Assembly (NCBI RefSeq): GCF_029263575.1
Contig: NZ_JAJUFV010000006.1
Location: forward strand, 1-43,790
Length of the DNA: 43,790 nt
Direction: 5' to 3'
Source: Microbacterium sp.
GTDB lineage: Bacteria; Actinomycetota; Actinomycetes; Actinomycetales; Microbacteriaceae
Made by a program: the position numbers and the translations under genes. Numbering within the stretch: position 1 is the first letter of the stretch; each line of letters begins with the position of its first letter. Under the pieces are notes generated by a model. The model was not told the DNA's origin. It saw nothing but the letters and a program-made list of their open reading frames with translations, and made no database searches. Shown here in pieces: positions 22,814 through 30,627 of the stretch.

Positions 22814-23638
22814 ATGGGCAAGCTTGAAGGAAGAAGCGCGATCGTATCCGGAAGCGGCCGCGGGATCGGACGCGCGATCGCGCTTAAGCTCGCTGCCGAG
22901 GGAGCGCGCGTAGTCATCAACGATCTCGACGCGGATCCTGCCGCGGAGGTCGTCGCAGAGATCCTGGCTCGCGGCGGCGAAGCTGTGTCGTGTGTGGGCA
23001 ACGTCACCGAAGACGGCTTCGCTGAGGCGTTCGTGAACACCGCTGTGGAGAGCTTCGGTGGGCTGGACATCATCATCAACAACGCCGGCTATACCTGGGA
23101 CGCCGTTATTCAGAAAATGACAGACGAGCAGTGGGATGCCATCCAGGACGTACATCTCAAAGCACCGTTCCGCATTCTTCGTGCGGCGCAGCCCATCCTC
23201 AGCCAGGACGCAAAAGCGGAGATCGCCAAGGGCCGCCGAGTTCATCGCAAGGTGGTGAATATCTCCTCGATTTCTGGCCTGTTCGGAAACGTCGGCCAGG
23301 CGAACTACTCTTCAGCTAAGGCAGGAATTCTCGGACTGACCCGTGCTCTCGCCAAAGAGTGGGGCCGATACAACGTGAACGTCAACGCTGTGGCGTTCGG
23401 AATGATTAATACGCGTTTGACCGAGGCTACTGCCGGTGACTCTTCGATCCAGATCGAGGGCCGCGACTTAAAGGTGGGTATGAACCCGCAAATCGCTGAC
23501 CGCATGAACGCGATGACACCTCTGGGGCGTGCCGGTGCAGCCGAGGAAGCGGCGGGCGCCGTTGTCATGCTGACGTACCCCGAGGCTGACTACATCAGCG
23601 GTGAAATGATTACTGCGGGGGGTGGTTTCCTCGGATGA
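22814..23638 (+). CDS. Short-chain dehydrogenase/reductase (probable 3-hydroxyacyl-CoA dehydrogenase)
   Basis: A 274-residue classical SDR. NAD(P)-binding SGSGRGIG at 12-19, D37 and D39 in VVINDLDAD favour NAD, NNAG at 89-92, and the Ser-Tyr-Lys triad S152/Y165/K169 (NISSISG...NYSSAKAG). A ~15-residue insertion before the Ser (SQDAKAEIAKGRRVHRK) is common in actinobacterial SDRs beside MaoC genes. It is expected to oxidise the 3-hydroxyacyl-CoA made by the MaoC pair. ATG 22814 has GAAGGAAAG upstream and lies 73 nt past the MaoC gene in the same operon. Substrate is inferred from context. Confidence 0.87.
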   Translation: MGKLEGRSAIVSGSGRGIGRAIALKLAAEGARVVINDLDADPAAEVVAEILARGGEAVSCVGNVTEDGFAEAFVNTAVESFGGLDIIINNAGYTWDAVIQKMTDEQWDAIQDVHLKAPFRILRAAQPILSQDAKAEIAKGRRVHRKVVNISSISGLFGNVGQANYSSAKAGILGLTRALAKEWGRYNVNVNAVAFGMINTRLTEATAGDSSIQIEGRDLKVGMNPQIADRMNAMTPLGRAGAAEEAAGAVVMLTYPEADYISGEMITAGGGFLG

Positions 23639-23674
23639 GGCCGCATCAGAGGAATCTCGAAGATGGGCGCCCGA

Positions 23675-23680
23675 TACACT
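23675..23680 (+). promoter_or_regulatory. -10 box of a leaderless promoter for the small membrane protein
   Basis: TACACT, 6 nt before ATG 23687. It decides that start over ATG 23663, which would place the box inside the gene. Confidence 0.5.
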
Positions 23681-23686
23681 GCTTCA

Positions 23687-23878
23687 ATGAATCCTGGAAA
23701 TACGCCCTTCGACACGATCATGATCTTTCTGCCGATCTGGTTACCGGCTCTGGTCGTCGGCATCACGGTTCAATGGATCGTTGCCCGCAGTGCGGCGATC
23801 TCGGCGCTACGCAAGCACGCTCGAGACCAGGAGAGTTCTGGGGATCAAGCACAGAACGCGCAGACGCAGACGTCTTAG
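23687..23878 (+). CDS. Small single-helix membrane protein
   Basis: A 63-residue protein with one hydrophobic helix (about residues 9-33, IMIFLPIWLPALVVGITVQWIVA) and a charged, Gln-rich tail (HARDQESSGDQAQNAQTQTS) likely in the cytoplasm. A leaderless promoter fits the ATG 23687 start. It stands at the distal edge of the catabolic island and reads like the backbone in promoter style. Function unknown. Confidence 0.6.
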   Translation: MNPGNTPFDTIMIFLPIWLPALVVGITVQWIVARSAAISALRKHARDQESSGDQAQNAQTQTS

Positions 23879-24166
23879 AGGTCGGGCGCGCTCCCGAGGC
23901 GTTCCACGCGCGACGGAGCGGATCCCGGAAGGATCTCCCGGGTTCGCGCTCGCGCGGAGACGGGAAACGCTTCCGGCATCCGATCTCGCGCTCAACAGAG
24001 AGCAGCGCGGTGGCGGCGGATCCTGCACTATCCCGCGTTGGTGGCGAGCTTCCCTTCCGATAAACAGAAGAAGTGTGTTTTTTCTCCGCTGATTTGGGTG
24101 GAGAACCGATTGTTCTTGCCTGAGAGTGGAGTTATCGCTGACCGCCACCACAGCAAAGGACACATC
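23879..24166. other. Intergenic region before aceA
   Basis: A 288-bp gene-free stretch. The first half is GC-rich without a convincing hairpin. The second half holds a T-rich run and a dyad TTCTCC-N12-GGAGAA (24082-24105) some 60 bp upstream of aceA, a candidate regulatory site. No clear GlxR-type TGTGA-N6-TCACA is present. Confidence 0.35.
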
Positions 24167-25762
24167 ATGACCGCCTACCAGGACGACATCGACGCCATTC
24201 GGTCGCTGAAGGACGAAGCCGGCTCCAGCTGGGATGCCATCAACCCCGAGTCGGTAGCGCGCATGCGCGCACAGAACCGCTTCAAGACCGGGCTCGAGAT
24301 CGCGCAGTACACCGCGGACATCATGCGCCGCGACATGGCCGAGTACGACGCTGACTCCTCGGTCTACACGCAGTCGCTCGGCGTCTGGCACGGCTTCATC
24401 GGCCAGCAGAAGCTCATCTCGATCAAGAAGCACCTCAAGACCACCAACAAGCGTTACCTCTACCTGTCGGGCTGGATGGTCGCAGCCCTCCGTTCTGAGT
24501 TCGGCCCGTTGCCTGATCAGTCGATGCACGAGAAGACGTCGGTCCCAGCCCTCATCGAAGAGCTCTACACCTTCCTTCGCCAGGCGGATGCCCGTGAGCT
24601 TGACTTGCTGTTCACACAGCTCGACGACGCCAGGGCCGCCGGCGACGACACCGCCGCAGAGTTCGTCCAGTCGCAGATCGACAACTTCGAGACTCACGTC
24701 GTGCCGATCATCGCCGACATCGACGCCGGCTTCGGTAACCCCGAGGCGACCTACCTCCTCGCGAAGAAGATGATCGAGGCAGGCGCCTGCGCGCTCCAGA
24801 TTGAGAACCAGGTGTCGGATGAGAAGCAGTGCGGTCACCAGGATGGCAAGGTCACCGTTCCGCACGAGGATTTCATCGCGAAGATCAATGCCCTCCGCTA
24901 CGCGTTCCTCGAACTCGGCATCGACAACGGTGTCATCGTGTCTCGCACCGACTCGCTGGGTGCCGGCCTCACACAGAAGCTCGCTGTCTCGAACGAACCC
25001 GGCGACATCGGCGACCAGTACAACTCGTTCCTCGACGTCGAAGAGATCTCTGAAGCAGACCTGGGCAACGGGGACGTCATCATCAAGCGCGACGGCAAGC
25101 TGCTGCGCCCGAAGCGCCTGGCGAGCAACCTGTTCCAGTTCCGTGCCGGAACAGGTGAAGAGCGCTGCGTGCTCGACAGCATCACGTCGCTGCAGAACGG
25201 CGCCGACCTGCTGTGGATCGAAACCGAGAAGCCGCACGTCGAGCAGATCGCCGGGATGATGGACAAGGTGCGCGAGGTCATCCCGAACGCGAAGCTGGTC
25301 TACAACAACAGTCCGTCGTTCAACTGGACCCTCAACTTCCGCCAGCAGGCATACGACAAGTTCGTGGCGGAGGGAATGAACGTCGACAACTACGACCGCA
25401 GTGCACTCATGAGCGTCGATTACGACGAGACCGAGCTCGCCCAAGTGGCCGACGAGATGATCCGCACCTTCCAGCGGGATGGCTCCGCGAGGGCCGGCAT
25501 CTTCCACCACCTCATCACCCTGCCGACGTACCACACGGCGGCTCTGTCGACGGATGACCTGGCCAAGGGCTACTTCGCTGACGAGGGCATGCTCGCCTAC
25601 GTCAAGGGTGTGCAGCGCCGGGAGATCCGCGAGGGGATCGCCACGGTCAAACACCAGAACATGGCCGGCAGCGACATCGGTGACAACCACAAGGAGTACT
25701 TCGCCGGCGACGCCGCGCTCAAGGCTGGCGGAAAAGACAACACGATGAACCAGTTCAACTAG
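24167..25762 (+). CDS. aceA: Isocitrate lyase (large type)
   Basis: A 531-residue isocitrate lyase splitting isocitrate into glyoxylate and succinate, the entry step of the glyoxylate shunt. The active-site motif is KQCGH (residues 220-224, C222), as in the ~530-residue subfamily found in Pseudomonas and some actinobacteria; the short bacterial type has KKCGH. Also visible: SGWMVAA, IADIDAGFGN, VSRTDSLGAG and NNSPSFNW. ATG 24167 follows AAAGGA; the track start at 24038 is rejected. No malate synthase gene is in the window. It would let the cell grow on the acetyl-CoA released by the neighbouring island. Confidence 0.95.
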   Translation: MTAYQDDIDAIRSLKDEAGSSWDAINPESVARMRAQNRFKTGLEIAQYTADIMRRDMAEYDADSSVYTQSLGVWHGFIGQQKLISIKKHLKTTNKRYLYLSGWMVAALRSEFGPLPDQSMHEKTSVPALIEELYTFLRQADARELDLLFTQLDDARAAGDDTAAEFVQSQIDNFETHVVPIIADIDAGFGNPEATYLLAKKMIEAGACALQIENQVSDEKQCGHQDGKVTVPHEDFIAKINALRYAFLELGIDNGVIVSRTDSLGAGLTQKLAVSNEPGDIGDQYNSFLDVEEISEADLGNGDVIIKRDGKLLRPKRLASNLFQFRAGTGEERCVLDSITSLQNGADLLWIETEKPHVEQIAGMMDKVREVIPNAKLVYNNSPSFNWTLNFRQQAYDKFVAEGMNVDNYDRSALMSVDYDETELAQVADEMIRTFQRDGSARAGIFHHLITLPTYHTAALSTDDLAKGYFADEGMLAYVKGVQRREIREGIATVKHQNMAGSDIGDNHKEYFAGDAALKAGGKDNTMNQFN

Positions 25763-25774
25763 GTTTCACCGAAA

Positions 25775-25807
25775 GGGCAGGCGTTGGCGAGGCGTCAACG
25801 CCTGCCC
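25775..25807 (+). terminator. aceA terminator hairpin
   Basis: GGGCAGGCGTTG and CAACGCCTGCCC form a perfect 12-bp stem with a 9-nt loop, 12 nt after the aceA stop, between aceA and the convergent TetR gene. Confidence 0.85.
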
Positions 25808-25849
25808 GGACTTGATATCTGCCACGACGGCTGCGTTCGGCTTCCGTTC

Positions 25850-26446
25850 TCACCGAGTGGAGCGCTCGACCATGCGAACGAGTTGTTCGGCCGCTGCTGC
25901 AGTGTCGTAGTCGGGATCTTGGAGTCGTTCCGCGACGATTGCATTGATCGCTCCGCCGATGATGATCGCCGTGTTCTTCGCGTTGCCCTCGTCAGCCGCT
26001 CTGACCGGGTGGGCGGCAGCGATGATGTCTGCCAATGGCCGCCACCTCTCAGCTGAGTCGCCGTCGCCCTCATCGTGGGTCATCGCTTCGATGATCATCC
26101 GGGTGTGATGAGGATGCTCATGCAGATGACTGATCATCGACCTGATGTAGGCAGCTGGTCCATCACCGACCTCGACCGATTCGACCGCACCAGCGACCTC
26201 TTGCACGAGTGCATCAATGACGTGCTCGTAAGCGGCGCGCACGAGATGCGCTTTGGACGGGAAATGATAAAGCACCGCAGCCTTGGTGATGCCGGCGTTC
26301 TGCGCGATGCCCGCAAGTGAAGCTCCTGCGTAGCCCCTCTCGGCGACCAGATCGATCGTGGCCGCGATCAGCTGACTTCGTCGTGCTCGCTCTGTCAGAG
26401 TCAGTTCGGTCGGGGGTCGAACGCCGCGAGAAGCATCTCTTGCCAT
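25850..26446 (-). CDS. TetR-family transcriptional regulator
   Basis: A 198-residue single-HTH TetR protein. HTH near the N-terminus: QLIAATIDLVAERGYAGASLAGIAQNAGITKAAVLYHFPSKAHLV. The C-terminal helical domain contains a metal-binding-like HLHEHPHHTRMI cluster. ATG 26446 is preferred to GTG 26455 because AAGGTGG then sits 5 nt before it, whereas the GTG lies within the palindromic operator. It is divergent from the hydrolase gene across a double TACCGTACGGTA operator and very likely represses both itself and the hydrolase. Confidence 0.88.
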   Translation of the reverse strand: MARDASRGVRPPTELTLTERARRSQLIAATIDLVAERGYAGASLAGIAQNAGITKAAVLYHFPSKAHLVRAAYEHVIDALVQEVAGAVESVEVGDGPAAYIRSMISHLHEHPHHTRMIIEAMTHDEGDGDSAERWRPLADIIAAAHPVRAADEGNAKNTAIIIGGAINAIVAERLQDPDYDTAAAAEQLVRMVERSTR

Positions 26447-26454
26447 GTCGGCCA

Positions 26455-26492
26455 CCTTACCGTACGGTAGAAAATTCTACCGTACGGTAAGG
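26455..26492. promoter_or_regulatory. Double TetR operator (two 12-bp palindromes in a 38-bp palindrome)
   Basis: Two copies of the perfect palindrome TACCGTACGGTA (26458-26469 and 26478-26489) lie 20 bp apart centre to centre, about two helical turns, so bound dimers would sit on the same DNA face. The whole 38 bp is itself a perfect inverted repeat with 18-bp arms around AA. It spans the start region of the TetR gene and ends at the ribosome-binding site of the hydrolase. Confidence 0.85.
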
Positions 26493-26498
26493 AGATGC

Positions 26499-27557
26499 AT
26501 GTCGGGAAGTGTTGCAGTCGAGGAGAACGCTGTCGGTCAAAGTGGAGGCATCAAGCGTCCTCATCGCCCAGGGCGTCGATTTCGGGTTGCACTGGTAGTC
26601 GTTGCGGTGCTGACCATAGCAGCGGGCTTTATCGTCCGTTCTCCATCTCCAGTGGGCCACTGGGACAGTGCTCAGGGGCAGGATCGCTTTATGGCGGCCT
26701 ACGACGAGGCCTTTGCTGAAATGCCCGAGGCTGAGGAATCCGTCGATGTGCGCACCGACTTCGGCATCGTGCGCCTGTACCGGTTCTCGGGCACCGGGGA
26801 CGCCACCGGCACCGGCACTGCCACCGCACCGCTGATCCTGCTGCCCGGCCGTTCCGCTGCCTCACCGGTATGGGCCGACAATCTGCCGATGCTCCGCGAG
26901 ATCGGCGACGTGTACACCATCGACTTGCTCGGTGAACCAGGGATGAGCGTGCAAGAGCGCCCAATCCAGAACGACGAGGATCAAGCGGCTTGGCTTCACC
27001 AAGCACTCGAAAGCCTGCCGGAGGACCGCTTCCATCTCATCGGGCTGTCAATCGGCGGATGGAGTGCGGTCAACCTCGCCGTGCACGAATCCGAGCTCGT
27101 CGCCACGATGTCACTCATCGATCCCGTGTTCGTCTTCGGGGAGATGCCGTTGAGCACCGTGATGCGATCGATCCCTGCCGCCTTTTCGTGGTTGCCGAAG
27201 TCATGGCGGGACGACTTCAACTCATACACCGCAGGCGGTGCCCCAGTCGAGGACGTTCCGGTCGCGGAAATGATCGAAGCAGGGATGCAGCATTACAACC
27301 TCAAGCTGCCGCAACCCGCGAGAATCAGCGAAGAGCAACTGGCCGCCATTGACCTGCCGGTATTGGCGATTCTGGCCGGAGACTCGGTCATGCACGACCC
27401 TCAAGCCGCCGTAGGTACCGCCGAACGCGCGTTATCCGATGGCACAGTGAGTTACTATCCCGGCGCCTCCCACGCGCTCAGTGGCGAACAGCCGGAACAG
27501 ATCGCGATCGACATCGCCGGGTTCATCTCGGAGAACTCATCCAGCGGCGGCAAGTAG
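26499..27557 (+). CDS. Membrane-anchored alpha/beta-hydrolase
   Basis: A 352-residue protein with a basic N-terminus, one membrane helix (residues ~29-46, likely N-in/C-out) and an extracytoplasmic alpha/beta-hydrolase domain. The nucleophile elbow is GLSIGGW (S184), the acid probably the Asp in ILAGDSVM and the His in PGASHALSGE. ATG 26499 with AAGGAG 4 nt upstream is chosen; the track start 26445 lies in the operator. The gene is divergent from, and presumably repressed by, the adjacent TetR, suggesting response to a small ester or amide; the substrate is unknown. Confidence 0.82.
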   Translation: MSGSVAVEENAVGQSGGIKRPHRPGRRFRVALVVVAVLTIAAGFIVRSPSPVGHWDSAQGQDRFMAAYDEAFAEMPEAEESVDVRTDFGIVRLYRFSGTGDATGTGTATAPLILLPGRSAASPVWADNLPMLREIGDVYTIDLLGEPGMSVQERPIQNDEDQAAWLHQALESLPEDRFHLIGLSIGGWSAVNLAVHESELVATMSLIDPVFVFGEMPLSTVMRSIPAAFSWLPKSWRDDFNSYTAGGAPVEDVPVAEMIEAGMQHYNLKLPQPARISEEQLAAIDLPVLAILAGDSVMHDPQAAVGTAERALSDGTVSYYPGASHALSGEQPEQIAIDIAGFISENSSSGGK

Positions 27558-27610
27558 GAGATTCTTCTTTCGGCGCATCCGCCTCCCCGGCATCCGACCC
27601 ACGCGCACGC

Positions 27611-27616
27611 TACGGT
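27611..27616 (+). promoter_or_regulatory. -10 box of a leaderless promoter for the polytopic membrane protein
   Basis: TACGGT, 7 nt before ATG 27624, with no ribosome-binding site. Confidence 0.5.
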
Positions 27617-27623
27617 TATCAGC

Positions 27624-28892
27624 ATGACCCAGGCGCTACGCACCTTCGGGCGCATCCTCGCGTCGCACTGGATCGCGCTCGCCGCCTGGTATCTCGGCGG
27701 CGAAGCTCTGCACCAGGTACTCGTGCAGGTCGCCGGCTTCGTCGGCGGGTACACCTCGCTCGGCGGGCTCCTGCTGCTGCCGCTTGCTGTCGCGGCGCGA
27801 CTGGTGTCGTACATCGCGATGTACCTCACCGTTCGGTCTGCGCTCGCCCACGCCGCTCACCCCGCCGGCGGCGGGGCTCGGGAGTTCTTGGCGGCGACTC
27901 TCGCCGCGATCCTCCCGTTCTCGGCGTTCTATGCCGCATGGGGCATGCTGGCCGCCGACCAGAACGAGTTCTTCAACATCGCCGCCGGCATCGCCCTGGC
28001 CGAGACGAACTACGAATACGGTGCACTCGGCGATCGCGGCGGTCTGATCTCCGTCGGGGTGCTTCCGGTAGCTGTGCTCGTGATCGCCCTGGCGCTGCGG
28101 ACGCTGCACGCGCGCTACAGCGAGCGCCTGCCAGCGTGGACCTTCGTCGTCGCGGCATACACCGAGTTGCTGTGGACGTTCATGCTCTTCACCCTCGTCG
28201 GCCAGTGGTGGGCAGACGTTCGAGAATGGCTCGCCGGGCGCGCGGTCACAGCCTGGCTGAACGACATCGGTGACTGGTTCGCCGGCAACATCGTTCCGGT
28301 CGCCTTTGTCTGGGAAGGTGCGCTCTGGCTGGTCGGGCTGCTGGCAGCCGTGATCGTCGTTCCCGCCGGATGGCTCGCGGTGGCCGGCGTCATCTACGGC
28401 ACGACCTTCGACACGACCCCGCCGGCGCTTCGCCGCAGCCGCGCGGCGCTCACGGGAACAACGGCGAAGCTCGTCCGCGTGCTGCTCCGACGATTCGAAG
28501 ACCTGTGGGCGGCCGTCTCGGTGATCTGGCGAGGTGGGCCGTTGCTGATCGGCGCGTTCGTCCTGGCGTACGCGCTGTGGCAACTGGCGACGCAGGCTGG
28601 CACTCGCGGCCTGCTGGAGTTGATCGGCGGACACGACAGCTCATTCTGGAGCGCTTATCTGCCGATGATCCTCGTCGCCGTCGCGGCGGTGGCCGAGCCG
28701 GTGGGCGTCGCGGTCGTGGCGACAGCGTATGACGCCGTCATCGCCCGCCCGGAGGCGGGACTCGACACAGAACCCTCAGGGCTCGACGACGAAGCGGATC
28801 ATGCGGTCGTCGAGATCGGGGATGGTGAGGGAGAACGGGCCGGTCGCGTCATCCGGCAGGAGGAAGACAGCGAGGATGTCGTAGGAGAGTGA
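27624..28892 (+). CDS. Polytopic membrane protein, function unknown
   Basis: A 422-residue membrane protein with about eight hydrophobic segments, among them GGLLLLPLAVAARLVSYIAMYLTV, LAAILPFSAFYAAWGML, LISVGVLPVAVLVIALAL, TFVVAAYTELLWTFMLFTLV, GALWLVGLLAAVIVVPAGWLAV and MILVAVAAVAEPVGVAVVATAY. The last ~38 residues are acidic, not hydrophobic, and lie over the 3' end of the convergent gene (117-bp overlap). It faces a three-gene minus-strand envelope operon with which it is probably functionally linked; no known family motif was recognised. Confidence 0.72.
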   Translation: MTQALRTFGRILASHWIALAAWYLGGEALHQVLVQVAGFVGGYTSLGGLLLLPLAVAARLVSYIAMYLTVRSALAHAAHPAGGGAREFLAATLAAILPFSAFYAAWGMLAADQNEFFNIAAGIALAETNYEYGALGDRGGLISVGVLPVAVLVIALALRTLHARYSERLPAWTFVVAAYTELLWTFMLFTLVGQWWADVREWLAGRAVTAWLNDIGDWFAGNIVPVAFVWEGALWLVGLLAAVIVVPAGWLAVAGVIYGTTFDTTPPALRRSRAALTGTTAKLVRVLLRRFEDLWAAVSVIWRGGPLLIGAFVLAYALWQLATQAGTRGLLELIGGHDSSFWSAYLPMILVAVAAVAEPVGVAVVATAYDAVIARPEAGLDTEPSGLDDEADHAVVEIGDGEGERAGRVIRQEEDSEDVVGE

Positions 28893-29264
28893 CTCTTCGA
28901 GACATGACTGCTCACCGGCATCCGAAGGCACATCGACGTCGCGGTGCGCGCCGAGCCACACGCGAGACCCCTCGATCTCTGCCAGAGTGAACGCCCCGCA
29001 CCGCGTGGCATCCGCTCCACCCGTCGAGCGCATCGCGACGCTCAGGGTGCGCGAACCGGCCGGAGCGTCGAATTCGTCCCAGCGCACCGTGTCGACCGCG
29101 ATCGTCTGACCGGCGATCTCGCCGCGCCGTTCCACGTCGACGACCGTCGGCTGCTCTGCCTCCGAAGAGGGCAGCACATCCAGCCAAACATGAACTCCGG
29201 CAGCGGCGACCGCCGCCACGACGAGCGCGATCAGCGCCAGCCCCTGCCTGCGCCACCACCTCAT
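28776..29264 (-). CDS. Membrane-anchored extracytoplasmic protein (third gene of envelope operon)
   Basis: A 162-residue protein with an N-terminal anchor (RWWRRQGLALIALVVAAVAAAGVHVWL) and a ~130-residue strand-rich domain with two Cys (RCGAF, QSCLEE). The domain ends in LTIPDLDDRMIRFVVEP. ATG 29264 overlaps the stop of the upstream gene (ATGA). The last ~115 bp overlap the end of the convergent membrane-protein gene. Topology matches the next two genes, suggesting an envelope assembly; function unknown. Confidence 0.75.
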   Translation of the reverse strand: MRWWRRQGLALIALVVAAVAAAGVHVWLDVLPSSEAEQPTVVDVERRGEIAGQTIAVDTVRWDEFDAPAGSRTLSVAMRSTGGADATRCGAFTLAEIEGSRVWLGAHRDVDVPSDAGEQSCLEESLSYDILAVFLLPDDATGPFSLTIPDLDDRMIRFVVEP

Positions 29265-29812
29265 GGCGCCCCCAGGTGTGAGTCTTCGATCTCGATGCTC
29301 GGCTCGGTAGGGGCGTCGTCCAAGAAGATCGGAAGCACCACAAGATCGTCCAGTCGTGGCGTGGCGTACGTGGTCGACAGGCGCAGCAGCCCCTCGTCGT
29401 CGCTGATGCGCTCAGGCACCTCGAAAGCCAGCATCCCGACCGTGTCCGTACCGACGTGAAGATCTGTACGCACGAGCGACGTCCCTGGTCGCTCGCTTGC
29501 CTGGAACACCTGCCCATCCACCTCGAGTGTGGCCAGCTCGATGACGGCGTCTACCTCGGTCTGCGGGGCGGATGCCACGACCGTGACGACGATCCAGCGG
29601 CCGTCGGCGTGCCAGTCATCGACCGTGACCCGGTCCGCGAAACGGACGTCCGCGGCGGCGGCCGTGAGCGCGCGCGAGCTGACCTGCTCACCCACGGCAC
29701 CGCTGACGACGAACGGAGCACGCTGGTCGAACGCCGTGGTCGCGACCACAGACACCGCACACGCCGCGACGGCCAGCGCAATGCCCGAGGCCCAGGAGCG
29801 TGCCGGAGTCAT
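29261..29812 (-). CDS. Membrane-anchored extracytoplasmic protein (second gene of envelope operon)
   Basis: A 183-residue protein: N-terminal helix (SWASGIALAVAACAVSVVATTAF) and an external domain beginning DQRAPFVVSGAVGEQVSSRALTAAAADVRFADRV. The domain pattern, an Ig-like strand set with WIVVTVVASAPQ and VIELATLEVDG, resembles that of the preceding protein. ATG 29812 overlaps the upstream stop (ATGA); the track extension to 30031 is discarded. Function unknown. Confidence 0.75.
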   Translation of the reverse strand: MTPARSWASGIALAVAACAVSVVATTAFDQRAPFVVSGAVGEQVSSRALTAAAADVRFADRVTVDDWHADGRWIVVTVVASAPQTEVDAVIELATLEVDGQVFQASERPGTSLVRTDLHVGTDTVGMLAFEVPERISDDEGLLRLSTTYATPRLDDLVVLPIFLDDAPTEPSIEIEDSHLGAP

Positions 29813-30498
29813 CGGTCGCCATCCAGTTCGATGCGCGCTGCGAGCTCGCCGCGGCGCCAGATGACCTGATCGGAGGAGATCAGGATCTGTCCGGTCGTCA
29901 CCTGTGCGTCGTACACATCGAGAGAGACGCCTGCTGCCACGGCATCCGCTGGCACCGTCCACGCGACGCGCAGGGCGCTCGGGACACCCGGCTGCAGAAT
30001 CACCGAGCCCGCCGACCCGTCCGTGCGCCACGCGAGCACGCTCGTGGTCGGCTCGATGCCGGGGCGCTCGCCCTCGCCGTGTTCGGGGCTGGTCAGGGTG
30101 AACAGCGGGTTGCGCGTGTTGACAAATCCGGTGGAGATGCGGTCGGCGCTGGTGGTGAGGCCGATCGGACGGTCTGTCGTGTTCTCCAGTTCCATCGTCA
30201 CGACCAGAAGAGTCTCACCGGCGTCGGCTTCGAGAAACTGATCCTCCACGGCATCTGTGAACGCGGCGTCGAGCACTGTCACCGTGTACTCCGAGAGGTG
30301 CAGCTCATCGCCCATCGCGGTGGCCACTGGCACTGTCTCGACGGCGCGGAGCCCGCCCGAGGCCGTGACCGCGACGATCAGTGCCGCCACGAGACCGATC
30401 GCGATCCACAGCAAGGTCGGCACAGCGGCGAGGGCCGAGCCGATCAGGCGCCAGGCGGCACGGAGCGACCCCCGCACCGCTTCGCCTGCTCTGCCCAC
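29809..30498 (-). CDS. Membrane-anchored DUF4352-like protein (first gene of envelope operon)
   Basis: A 229-residue protein with a cytoplasmic N-terminus, one membrane helix (AAVPTLLWIAIGLVAALIVAVTA) and an external Ig-like domain. TLLVVTMELENTTDRPIGL is reminiscent of DUF4352/telokin-like proteins, which are secreted or tethered and of unknown role. GTG 30498 is the start: TAGGCT lies 6 nt before it on the minus strand with no ribosome-binding site. It leads an ATGA-coupled three-gene operon. Confidence 0.72.
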   Translation of the reverse strand: MGRAGEAVRGSLRAAWRLIGSALAAVPTLLWIAIGLVAALIVAVTASGGLRAVETVPVATAMGDELHLSEYTVTVLDAAFTDAVEDQFLEADAGETLLVVTMELENTTDRPIGLTTSADRISTGFVNTRNPLFTLTSPEHGEGERPGIEPTTSVLAWRTDGSAGSVILQPGVPSALRVAWTVPADAVAAGVSLDVYDAQVTTGQILISSDQVIWRRGELAARIELDGDR

Positions 30499-30504
30499 GC
30501 CGCA

Positions 30505-30510
30505 AGCCTA
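30505..30510 (-). promoter_or_regulatory. -10 box of a leaderless promoter for the envelope operon
   Basis: On the minus strand TAGGCT is followed by TGCGGC and then the GTG start at 30498. Confidence 0.5.
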
Positions 30511-30556
30511 GCGAGCGACGTGGGGCTGGTGGACGAATTGGTTGACTCTCGGCAAT

Positions 30557-30602
30557 AGTTGACAAATCACAACGACATAAATAAGGTTGTCATTCATCAA
30601 CT
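30557..30602. promoter_or_regulatory. MFS pump promoter with overlapping dyad
   Basis: TTGACA (30559-30564), 17 bp, then TAAGGT (30582-30587) form a near-consensus promoter. It is framed by an inverted repeat, AGTTGACAAATCACAAC (30557-30573) and GTTGTCATTCATCAACT (30586-30602), matching at 14 of 17. This is probably a MarR-type operator covering both the -35 and the -10 boxes. Confidence 0.65.
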
Positions 30603-30627
30603 TTCGTTCTGCAGGAGCACCACCCCT

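Noticed and set aside
24038-24166. 43-codon extension of AceA
   Set aside because: It lies in the promoter region; ATG 24167 with AAAGGA gives the family-standard N-terminus and the 531-residue length.
23807-25690. 627-residue minus-strand ORF opposite aceA
   Set aside because: It is antisense to an unmistakable isocitrate lyase and shows no recognisable domains.
26455-26492. 38-bp palindrome as a transcription terminator
   Set aside because: It lies between divergent starts, not after a stop, and is composed of two identical operator-like palindromes.
26445-26498. Hydrolase start at 26445
   Set aside because: It would place the double TetR operator inside the coding region; ATG 26499 directly follows AAGGAG.
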